Shown: positions 1 through 11,000 of the stretch, one piece after another
Position numbering within the stretch: position 1 is the first letter of the stretch
Layout of the letters: every line of letters starts with the position of its first letter
NCBI GenBank assembly: GCA_013397695.1
Contig: VYZI01000195.1
Coordinates: 594,777-658,776, forward strand
Source of the DNA: Centropus unirufus
Taxonomy: Eukaryota; Chordata; Aves; Cuculiformes; Centropidae
Direction of reading: 5' to 3'
DNA: 64,000 nt
Made by a program: the position numbers and the translations under genes
The notes under the pieces: model-generated
Told to the model about the DNA's origin: nothing
Database searches by the model: none
Seen by the model: only the letters and a program-made list of their open reading frames with translations

Positions 1-2137
1 CAACTTCACTTAATTAACGACTTCTTAATTTCTTGATGACCTCAGATTATTTTATTTTTACACTAAAAGAAACTGAGTCAAGTTTTGTCATCTCTAATTA
101 TATTTCCAATATCCATGACATTTACAAAACTTTTAAACTATTACAGTTTAACTGTTTCTCTGAAATTTATCATCAGCCAATAAAAATATCCATTAGCTAT
201 GGAAAGGGGAAATTGTAATCTTACCTGATGTATTTAAAGTACACAATATTTACATTGTACCTTAAATAAAATTATGTTGTAAAACTGAATAGAGTTTCAA
301 GGGTTTTTTTCAATGTTTTTTCAAAAACATTGTCAGCCATTAAAAAAAAACCAAACAACAAAAAACCTCCTAAATCTATAAAATAATCTTGTAGAATATA
401 AATTGCTAGGCGGAATTAGTGGCAAACATTTATAAGATTACCCAGGCATGTTGATGAATTTCTGTCAGGAATTATTTGGGTAGTTGACCCTGCCTTTGAA
501 TTAGGCAGGATCAGAGTGAATCCTACTGGATGAATCCTAGGAGGATGAATACTACTACTCCTATAATAATGTAATGATTTTAAATATAGGTGATACCAAA
601 TCATATAAATATTATTAGGAATTTATATGGCTACATTATCCACAACACGATTCCTCTATCTTCAGTGCAGTTCTGCACAGTTCTGACCAACTATTGTGTT
701 CTGTTCTCTGGACTTTTTGGTACTCCTAATCTTTTCTTCCCCAAGTGCTGGAGTTGTGCTATCTACATCAATGACAGAGAATTAAGCAAGAGACAAGTTG
801 TGTTCCCCACCTATCTGAAGGGCTTTTCTTTTTACTAGCAAAGCACAAGAGCAAACCAAAAAGGCTAGAGAGTTAGCAGAAGACTAGGGCTCTTGGGAAG
901 GGAACAGCTGAAAGAAGAGACTATGGTGGGTTATTGTATCTTAGGAAAAGGAGAGCAAATAACACGTCTCACCATCCTCTCAGGGTTAAAAGCTCCGTTG
1001 TGCAGTTAAGTTCTGCAAAGACAGGTCTCAGGCAAGACTTCATGAAGGGTAAAACCATGGGTTTGAAAGGGATAGGGGGAGAGATCCACACAGGTTAAGC
1101 AGGAAACTGAGTTTCTTCTGCTATATACACAAAGATGTGTAGGGACAATGAGACACGAAAGTGCTTATATAAATGAGGCAATGGCCTTGATGTTTGTCAA
1201 ATCTGAAAAGATCAAATACAGATAAGCAAATCATTGAACTTTCAAAATTAGTAGGAGAGAAATGTTTCAAATTTTCAACTTAGCTAAGTTGTGCCAAAAT
1301 GGCAGGAGATTTTTAAATGTTGTCAGATAGCAGTATCCTGCTATATCCTTGAGATGCCTGCTTTATATTTTGATCTTTCCTAGTATCTAAATGTACAGGC
1401 TCCTCCAGTTCAGTGTGGGGTCCAAAACTTCTGAAATCTAATCCAACACTCAAAAGCTAAACCTTGTTATAAAGGAGTGACACTGGTCTCAGTAGATTTC
1501 CTTTACTTTCTGATACCGATCAGTTCACACCCACCACTTACGTTCAGCACAGTCCTTTTTATAATAGTTCTTGGGGAAGAAAATCTTTCTATCCCAACAG
1601 CCTGTTTTACATGTTTAAAGAACTAGATGTTCCCTTTCTTCAGAATTAGCCCCTTTCTAAAGCACTTCAAATACTACTAAACAATTCTGTATGTTGCCAG
1701 CAATGTAGTAAAATGCCTCATAATTCAAAAAACCAAAACTATGCTGAAAGACTTCAGAGCTATAGCTTATTTTGAGAGAATAAATTTGAATAAGGCAATC
1801 AATTTTAAATTGTTACTTCTGCACAAAGCTAAAAAGAAAATTAAAACGTGTACAGTGTTTTCATTCACAACTCATTAGTATTAAAATGGACTCACATTTG
1901 GGCAATTTAATGGGAGTTACAAGTAAGGAGGAGAAGAAACAGATTTAATTAATCAATAGGAAGTTATTACCATGACATTACCAAACGGATGTTCAGTAGA
2001 AAATTAAATTTAGCTTATAAATGATGTCACAAACAGCAAACCATAATTGCTCATCTTTGTTTTCTATCAAGCAAAATAGCCAAAACTCTGTGGGTGGTAC
2101 TTAATTTGTGAGAAATCCTTACACACAACCTTATCAC

Positions 2138-2272
2138 CTCTGCCTGTTCCAAAATGTTTTCCCATGAAACATTCACAGATCGGATGGAAACAAGCAGTGC
2201 ATCCCAGTCTCCCTTTGCTTCACGATGTATAAGAATAGAATCTAAGTAAAATGCATCCATATATAAAGATGC
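2138..2272 (-). other. Exon-like open stretch, unidentified
   Basis: On the minus strand an AG acceptor after a modest pyrimidine tract (ctgcttcatctcag) is followed by 45 open codons, ending in GAG before GTGATA, a weak donor. The predicted peptide includes the string AFYLDSILIHREAKGDWDAL. The open frame is longer than the putative exon: it runs for 103 codons over 2,051-2,362. I recognise no family. By rough count, an AT-rich 64 kb window should hold about a dozen chance ORFs of this size, so this is a candidate only. Confidence 0.12.
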
Positions 2273-2711
2273 CTGAGATGAAGCAGCCCGAGCAGTTTTA
2301 TTTATAGAGGAAAAAAATCCCTCAGGGAAAAAAACATATGAAAAAATACCAGTATCTGTCACTCAGTTGAGAATCATTAGTCTTCAGTCTTCTAAGAGCT
2401 GTGTTCGGAAAATGTAGACAGCAGCTTCCAAATGAATATTTTAAAGATTTTATAATTAAAAAGGGCTTATATGAAAAAAATGACATTGGTAAGCTTCCTA
2501 ATGAATCACAAAAATTGGCACGGTCTGCTTCTTAAAAATAATCCTTTAAGTTTTGAACACATGGTACATTTGCCTCCTAATACTAAAACATTTCTGATAC
2601 TGTGATTAAAACAGCTACAAACAATTACTCATAAGTAGGGCATTACACTCAAACAGACCAAAGAGCACACGCCTATCAGTGTAGTCGCCCATCTCGCCAG
2701 ACCTCGATTTC

Positions 2712-2807
2712 CTGTGCTTCTTAGCTTTTTGAAATCTTGGGAAGTTTCTCAGAGGCAACAGTACTATCAGTATCACTGCTTCTTCCTCCATCTTGTGGGT
2801 CTACCCT
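2712..2807 (-). other. Exon-like stretch with a good acceptor, unidentified
   Basis: On the minus strand the motif ccatttcattttcag is a credible 3' splice site. In one phase the following sequence encodes a short acidic, serine-rich tail beginning VDPQDGGRSSDTDSTVASEK and then reaches a stop. It does not accept the phase-0 junction of POC1B exon 10, in which it stops after 10 codons, so it is not an obvious POC1B exon. No homologue is recognised. Confidence 0.12.
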
Positions 2808-4706
2808 GAAAATGAAATGGTTCATTGTGGAGACGCTAAACTGAACCACTCAGAAGATGCTTTTTTTCTCCGCTTTTTTTCATAGGCTGTAACTATTCAC
2901 AGGTTGCTTCTGGTGCTTTGAAATTATTTTTTCATTCAGTAAGCGACCCATGCAGAGCAGCTCTCTGATCTATTAGGCTAACACTGAATATGTTAAGTCA
3001 CAATCTGTTTTATCAGTTTCTACTGCAGAAAACTTCCCTGTACTTTCAGCTGATGACAGCGCTCTTCATTTCCTCCCTTCTCGCACGCACATGAATCAGC
3101 ACAGCAAAAACCTGCCATGTGCCAAACTGCAGTTTTCTGCCCCTTGCCATCTGATTAGGTAGCTCGGGTATAATTTATTGGCAAGCTTTAAATGAAGTGT
3201 TGCTTTCAATCAGTAACATAAAGATAAACAGTGCATCTAAAGCAAAGTTCTACCAAGAAATAATGGCTTAAGCAGACCTTTTTCAGAACAAGTCCTGAAC
3301 CAGAATTTCACATTTAACTGAAAGTGTTTTATGGCTTTTTATGCATCCAGTCTTCTTGAACTCTTAAAAGAATGCTCAAGCTACACACAAAAAATCCAAA
3401 TGCTTAATGCAAGTGCACATCACCCAATCTGACAAAGAAATAATTCAATCTCCTCTGCAGCACCGGTATCATCACTGAAGATAGCACATCCATCAGTTTA
3501 GGACCTAGCATCAGGATACAAACTCATAGTCAATAAACAAAAAAATTTGCCAAATTCCTTTGCAAAGAAAAGGCATTTTCACTGAAAACGGACTATCACT
3601 TTCTTAGCCTCAGAACCAACAAATTCAGCCTTAAGCTAGCTGAGTTTGTAGAGGCTCAATCAGCTGAGTTTTACAATATACTGTGATAAAAATCAAATTA
3701 GGGAACTGCAGAAACTACGAAATTTGAGAACTGCATACAGATATCCAAGGCATGTTAACTTTGGAGTGGTCTGACATACTTGTTATAGTCTTGAAAAATA
3801 ATTTATTTTAATTAGTGTTCCGTTACAAACTTCTGTCAAAATACACACATTGTTCAGTACCAATTAAAACACTAAATATGTTGGCACATAAGATTGGTAG
3901 GAAGGTAGGTTCTGCTTGGCCATATTAAAATAGGAATTCAATGATAAAAATTACAGTTAAAGCATTAAGGTTGCCAATAATAGCTTTATTTTTAAACACT
4001 TCACAATTTTCTCCCACTGTTGGACTGTGACAGCTGGAACTTTGAGGAAACCAAAATAAACACCTTACTGATTTAAAAATATGTTCTGCAGTTCTGGCAG
4101 TTCATTAAATTCACAATTCCATTAAAAAAAATACTGTGATAAGCCGAGTGAGTGGGTTTCATTGCTCAAACAAGTCGTTAGCTACCAAGCTCTAAAGATT
4201 TATCTTCTCCCTATTTGACACTTGGTATTTGTATTTTAGCCAATTTCTTCCTACCTCAAGTGACAAAAATTAGCAAACTATTGAAGATGACTGTCAGCAT
4301 GGGATAAATGGTTAACCACTCTGACTGAATTTGGGTGGTCATTGCAGAGGGAAGGGTGGGGATGGTGGCCATCTCAGTGAGTAATAATTCCAAGAACAGT
4401 TCTAATTCTTGAGTTTCACAGGAACATACTACTAGAAGAGGTCTTGATCACTGAATCCAGTCCTCAGGTATAAGGAGTTTGCATCCAGACCATTGTCATT
4501 GAGCAGTCTCTTATTTTACCACTGACAGCTCCCATGGTAAATTTCTTTTATGGGTAATTTTTTAATTTTTATTTCTAGAAGTAAAACTTTTACACAGACT
4601 ATGTTCTAGCCAAGTAAAAGCATAAAACTTTCCCACTTCTGCCTCAAAAGATGCTCTTAATATCACAGTGGTCACATCACAATGGGACAAAAGTCCCATT
4701 GACTTT

Positions 4707-6875
4707 CATTTAAATCATAAAATCACTTGGTTGGAAAAGAGATCATCGAGTTCAACTGTACCTGCCCACTACGAAGCCATATCCCCAAGTACTTAATCTA
4801 CCCATCTTATAAATACCTCCAGGGATTGTGACTCAACCACCTCCCTGGGCAGCCTCTGCCAATGCCTGATAACCCTTGCAGTGAAGAAATTTTGCATGAT
4901 GACTATTATGAACCTCCCTAACACATCTGGAGGCCATTTCCTCTCATCATATCCCCTGTCACTTGGGAAAAAGAGATGAACACTCACCTTGCTACAACCT
5001 CCTTTCAGGTAGTTGTAGGCACTGATAAGGTCAGATATATAACCTCTTCTCCAGGCTAGACAAACCCAGTTTCCTCAGCTGCTCCTCATAAGGCTTGTTC
5101 TCCAGCCGCTTCACCAGCTTTGATACCCTTCTCTAGACAATCTCCAGCACCTCAATGTCTGGTTTTTTTGTGAGGGGCCCTGAACTGAACACAGTGTTCA
5201 AGGTGCGGCCTCACCAGAGCAGAGTACGAGGGCAGAATCACTTCCTTGGTCCTGCTGGCCACACTGTTTCTGATACAAGCCAAGATGCCATTGGTCTTCT
5301 TGGCCGCTTGGGCAAATTGCTGGCTCATATTCAGATGGCTGTCAACCAACACCCCAAGGTCCTTCTCTGCCAGGCAGCTTTCCAGCCACTCAAAGTCTGT
5401 AATGTTGCATGGGGTTGTGTCCCAAGGGCAGGACTTTGGACTTGGCCTTGTTTAACCTCATCCTATTGGTCTTAGCCCATCGATCCAGCCTGCTCAGATC
5501 CCTTTGTAGAGCCCCCATATTCTCAGGCAGATCAATACTTCCACTCAGCTTCATGTCATTTGTGAACTCACCAAGGGTACACCCAATCCCCTCATCCAGA
5601 TCGTCAATAAATACATTGAACAGAATTGGATGCAGCACTGAGCCCTGGAAAACTCCACTTGTGACCAGCCTCCAACTGGATTCATCTCCATTTACCACCA
5701 CTCTTTGGGTCCAGCCATCAAACTAGTTTTTTACCCAGCACCGGGTATTACACAGACCAATGGCAGCCAGTTTCTCAAGCAGAACACTGTGAGAAATGGC
5801 ATCAAAGGCTTTATGAAAGTCAAAGTACACGATATCTACAGTCCCTCATCCACTCAGCAGGTATCCTTTTCATAGAGGGAGATCAGGCTAGTTTGGCAGG
5901 ACCTGTCTTTTATAAACCTATGCTGACTGGGCCTGATCGCCTGGTTTCTCTTGTGTGTGCTGTGTGATACCACACAAGATGCCCTGCTCCGTGACAACCC
6001 CTGGCACCAAGGTCAGACTGACAGGACTAGGACTGTAGTTTTCTGGATCCTGGATCCTCCCTCCAACCCTTCTTGCCAATGGGTATAACATTTGTCAGCC
6101 TTGTGTCAAGTCGGACTTCCCCAGGCAGCCAAGATTGCTGGTAGATGATAGAAAGGTTTTGACGAGTACTCCACCAGCTCCCTTGAAACCATTGGGTGGA
6201 TCCCATCCAACCACATAGACTTGTGAACATCTAAATGACTGAGCAGGTCTCTAACCATTTCTGCTTGGATCATGGGAGCCTTGTTCTGCTCTCCTTCTCT
6301 GTCTTCTGGCTTAGGAAGCTGCGTGCCCAGGGAACATCTTACCTCACTATTAAAGACTGAGACAAGGAAGGCATTAAGTACCTCAGCCTTATCCTCATGT
6401 TTTTTCACAATTGCCCCCCCTGTGTTTGGTAAAGGCTGGAGATTCTCCTTGGCTCTCCTTTTGCTGCTGAGGCTTTTGCAGAAAGGATTTTTATTAACTC
6501 TCAGTGAATTGGCCAATCTAAGTTCTAGTTGGGCTGTGTCCCTGTGGTCATCTCAAGACACCTGCCCTTTCTTCCAAAGCTCATAGACTTTCCTCTTTTT
6601 TGCAAGATCCACCCAGACATCTCTGCTCAGCCAAGCTGGTTTTCTACTCCACAGGCTCATTTTTTGGCACGTGTGGATGGCCTGCTTCTATGTGGCCAAG
6701 ATTTTCTTGAAGAGTATCCAGCCCTCTTGCACTCCTTTGCCTTTTTGGACTGTCTCCCAAGGAACATTATCAAACAGCCTTCTAAACAGTCAGACAAAAT
6801 TTCACTCAGTTTCCATTCTCTGTAGTGAGACTTATGGGACCAGAAAAGCTGAGGTACTATAAAGAGACACACAAC
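4707..6875 (-). mobile_element. CR1 LINE, 5'-truncated, with decayed ORF2 reverse transcriptase
   Basis: This is a non-LTR retrotransposon fragment in minus orientation. Its 3' end at 4,707-4,760 carries the CR1 tail ('AATCATAGAATCA...GGTTGGAAAAG'-like, seen in reverse complement). Moving to higher coordinates come the CR1 3' UTR and ORF2 pieces. The piece at 5,152-5,352 is the C-terminal part (…PHLEHCVQF). At 5,390-5,701 is the RT core, with GVFQGSVLHPILFNVFIDDL followed by FTND where an active CR1 RT has F-A-D-D. At 6,106-6,516 is the region between endonuclease and RT. The ORF is broken by frameshifts and the endonuclease is missing. The element inserted into the inferred POC1B intron 10. 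It is inactive because it is truncated, frameshifted and lacks the first catalytic aspartate of the RT box. Confidence 0.93.
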
Positions 6876-7059
6876 CCACAAGAAACAAGACTGATGCCGA
6901 TTCCTTCATTCAGCAAGGTATAGCATCTTTTGCATAGAAAAGATTCTGAAGAATAGGCTCACTGTTGATTGGCGCATCTCTCTTAATGTATACAAATGAA
7001 AAATAGTAAAGTGATTTATGATTTTTAATAAATACAACATCACCCTGGACAATAAAATA

Positions 7060-7215
7060 CACACACAAAAATATCTCCATATCTCCTTAGGATATAAGGA
7101 GATATATAAGGCTATATATGCTTTATACATATATATGTATTTATAAGAAAAAATATATTTTATGTATATGTCTTCATATATGGATATATTCCACATATGC
7201 ATATACACACATAGC
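7060..7215. repeat. AT-rich low-complexity tract with a perfect hairpin
   Basis: The stretch is dominated by ATATAT/TATGTA runs. At 7,079-7,105 the arms ATATCTCCTTA and TAAGGAGATAT form a perfect 11 bp inverted repeat around a 5-base loop. It lies in probable intron. No function is implied; such tracts often vary in length. Confidence 0.75.
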
Positions 7216-7562
7216 CAAAATACCTTAACAAACTCTTATAAACTTAGAACAGAAATAAACTACAGCTGTGTCCCATATAACCTGCAAAGCCTTAAAATTG
7301 TGTGTCTATTTGAATTTTTAAAATAAATGAAACACACTAAATAGAGAGTTTACCATGTGAAGAAAAATATTAAATTCCAGTGGTCACAGTTTATTATTTT
7401 ATTCATACATCCACACCGGTTTAAATTAATTTGTTAAACACCCATGCAATTCTTTTGCACATATTCCATATTTTAATGTTTGCTGCTACATTCCTAGCAC
7501 TTGGGATTTGTTTGTTTTGAACAGCTAAGCTTAAAACATTGATTACCTTTACTATTCCCTAT

Positions 7563-8053
7563 GTGTTAAAAAATGGGAAAAAGTAGGACATTTGCCCATC
7601 TTCCTGTTGCTCTAGTGTACAAATTACATCTGGAATTATATTTGCATCAGTGACATCGGGGCCAAACCCATCACAGTCTGAAACAGCATTCAGGATCAAT
7701 TGTCTTTGTACAGGTCTACACAATTCAGTATATTCTTGTATGAATCTGTATCAAAGTTCTGACCCAAAAATGAACCTACACCATCAAGTGTTTCATTTTG
7801 GAATATCCTTTCAACATAACTGATCATACTGGCAGCCAAAACAAGAGAATCAATATGTTCCAGAAATAAAATCAAAAGCCACAGTACCTGTATTACTCGG
7901 AGCTGAAGCACAAGGGTAAAACTTGCTTGTGTCACTATATTGCAATAAAGTATTGCATGTAGCTTTTATTCTATTCCTGCTTGCCATTTCTTTGGCATTG
8001 AGGTCTGAGGCTTTAGTGAGCAACAGAACAGAAATTTTGTTGAGAATTATCAT
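7563..8053 (-). other. Overlapping open frames, possible decayed coding fragment
   Basis: Three minus-strand frames are open in succession. The first (8,053-7,850) contains ASDLNAKEMASRNRIKATCN. The second (7,935-7,696) contains ISYVERIFQNETLDGVGSFL. The third (about 7,750-7,563, no ATG needed) contains QLILNAVSDCDGFGPDVTDA. They abut and overlap as they would if one coding sequence had suffered frameshifts. I recognise no family, and chance is a real alternative in AT-rich DNA. Confidence 0.12.
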
Positions 8054-11000
8054 GGATTCAAGTTAAAGCCTTCTTACTTTGTAAAGATTGTCACAGACTC
8101 TTGGCAACTTTTATTTTTTTTACAAAAACCTCACTTTCCTGTACAAATACTTCCCAAAAGATTATTTTGGTATTTTATTATAAACAGAAGCAGCCTGGAG
8201 ATAGCAAGAATATATGGAACTGTGTGCCCACACAAGGTTTATTTTCCCACCCTATGAAAACACACAGCATTGCGAGTGCTCCCTGTCAGATATGTCCCTA
8301 CTCTTAAGGAAAATAATATCTAATAATAGCAATGGACAACATTAACACAGACCTTTTCTTGAGATCAGTTAATTTAAGCACCTGACACTTGCATACAAGG
8401 TACTCTGATAACAACAGCAGCTCAGATTCTGAAATGTGCTTGTGTTCCCTTGTGCTCACAGCCATGTGCCACTTTCTTTGAAAGCAAAGTACATCTAAGT
8501 AGTTTAGTTGCATGGGTGAGGGTTGGATTAGGGATATAACCGAATTGAAAGAAAGATATATAAATTAATTTTTAAAGATTTCGCCAAATTAGAATGAAAA
8601 ACTGCATTAAATAGTATCCACTGGGGTACAGACAAGTATAAACACAACTATGCTAAAAGGCATGTAAGCCAGAATATACTGTTATGTCCCCTTCATTGAT
8701 GTCACTTGATTAAAGCTGACTCTGTGTCTGCAGCTGCACAGAAGGGCTAAACAACACGTAATCAATTGTACAGAATCAGTTACGACAGGTAGGGGTCTAG
8801 TCAAACCATGGAGATGCCACACTGTGATATGGAAGAAGGCATAGGCCTACTGTGTGTCACACATAATACTTGATGTTAAAATGACAATAAAACCAAAAAC
8901 AGTTGGCACCATAAATCCCACATCAACAGCTGGCATTCCAGTCCTAAATGCCAAATTCCTGGTTGGGATTTAAAGCCTTCACAGATAAAAGATACTGTTG
9001 CTTTTTACAGCTGTAAAAGGCAAAATAATACAAATGACTGTAGATAGAAGTGATGAAACACAGCTGATAAGGATAAGTGAAGCCCTCAGCAAAAGCTCTA
9101 TAGCCATTAGAATTAGGAGCAATAAAAAGGGCAGTTTAGCACACTTTCCCAAGGAAACACTGCTGAGACTATAATTTCTGTCTGCTTGTCCCTCCACACT
9201 TCACTTGTAAGTTTTTAACTTGTTGCAGATTTAAGAGGGCCTGATGCAGGAAGAGATTTCATACAGGTTTCCAGAGAATACATTGCCAGATAAAGGAGAA
9301 AAATCAGTAAGACCTCCCACTGGGAAAAAGGATCTGGCATACGTTTACACATTGAGACCAGAGAATGCGTACAGGAGAAACAGAGCTTATAATTACCACA
9401 AAGCTATGAAAAAGCTTCAAGTAGAACACTACAGTCACCTGTGAAGCAGATTTGTAGGAAGCTAGGCTACATTATTCCTGTCACTCAAAGATTATTTGTG
9501 CTTTACTGATATCAGGAACAAAAGGAACCCTAGCAATAGCATACTTATTAGCTAGAGGTGTTAAGAGAGTGAAGCAGAAAGTTCTTGAAGTGGTTAATGA
9601 AGTATTTCTATGTTCCATTTTGCAAGATAATTAATGCTGTTATTGTATTTCTGGCAAAACACTTTCTATTCCAACTGTAGCTGAAAAGTCTGTTAAACAA
9701 TTTACACTATATGAAAATATTTTAAATTCTGATTTACATGGTTTGAACTCAATGGTTTCGAAATAACTTGACAAGTAAGGTAATGATGTTGATTTTTTTA
9801 TATCTCCTGGAATAATGGAGAAATACCAGGGGACTGAGGAAGCCGACAATCCATCAGTAGTTAGGAAGAATAAACAGGATAACTGTGCTCACTGGTCACA
9901 GTCAGCTTGAGAATGTGTCAGGGAAAAACCCTGAAAAGTCCATTTAGGACATATATAGAAAAGATTTAACGCATAATGTCAAGCAAATCAATATAGTTTG
10001 AGAAAGTAAAGAAATGGTCTGTCAAACTGAAGATGTCTCTAGTGAAACATTTAGTCAGACTGTTCCTGATTAAAGTACTTTTTTTCTTTTTTCAAATCCA
10101 TAATATGCATGTTGAAATTTTAATTAACACATTTTAGGTTATAGTGCAGCATGACATTAATTATCTAGCTACTCTTTCTTGAAAAACAGTTAAATCAAAA
10201 GGTTGCTACAGAATTATGCTGGGTTTAGTCATTCCACTGAAATCTGTTCTTGTTTCAGTCCCATGCAAAATGTACCAGTGATATGAAAAACCAAGTTTAC
10301 AGGTGACACACAAAGGCATACTAGAAACTATTCAAATAATCAAGGTTACTTGGCAATCTGGCTTTATTCAGCTGTCCAAATGGAATTCAATGAAAATATG
10401 GACATGGAACTCCTGTCTTAAGAGACGTATAAGAAATGAGGAAATATCTATAAGAATAAATTATGCCTTGGAAGAGTAACTTTTTCAGTGAGAAATACTT
10501 GCTACTGGTTTATCTAAGAACAGGTTACAGATCAAGTAATACATTATCTTAAATCTCTACGCCAAGAGCTCTCCCTCAGCAATAAAAATACTGCAATAGA
10601 CAACCCAGAGTTGCATTGCAATGCCGGTGCTTCAGGTATCTGATGTGCAGTGTGGAACTATCATCTCAGCATCGAGGCAAGTAGTCTCCATGCAGGCAGA
10701 ACACGCCAGAGGACAGCATCTATCTATCCTGCGCTCCCTAGAACCAGCGCAAGTTGGTACAAGCCCAATACAATACTGTGAGGGGATACAAATAAAAAAA
10801 TTACAGCTTTTCAGATCAGTGATGCCACATATCTCCACTTATGGTGTCAGACACGTGGCTCCTACTTTCTTCTTTCCTCTCCCTCCAGCCCTCACCCTTC
10901 CCCAGTACTATTTATTGCAAAATGCATAGTGACAATGGAAGACAATGTTTCTCTTCGAGAAGAAAACCCTAATTACTATCACTGCCTGCTTCTCACTTGT

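Larger units (their letters stand above)
1..4706. other. Probable POC1B intron 10; no certain gene
   Basis: AT-rich unique-looking sequence. No recognisable protein domain or RNA gene was found. It lies downstream, in the minus-strand sense, of POC1B exon 10 and is taken as intron 10 because the conserved C-terminal POC1B exons have not yet appeared; that is inference. Two minus-strand stretches look somewhat exon-like (about 2,138-2,272 and 2,712-2,807) and are listed separately. Confidence 0.5.

Noticed and set aside
2690..2720. Sequence resembling tRNA A-box and B-box motifs (TGGCGAGATGG; CCTCGATTTCC)
   Set aside because: The two motifs are on opposite strands and no cloverleaf can be drawn, so it is not a tRNA or a tRNA-derived SINE that I can support.
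5155..6586. Plus-strand ORFs of about 100 codons
   Set aside because: Antisense shadows of the CR1 ORF2 and 3' UTR.
9244..9444. Plus-strand ORF containing TLPDKGE, a string also seen in the human POC1B linker
   Set aside because: It is on the strand opposite to POC1B and the match is only seven residues with no flanking similarity, so it is coincidence.
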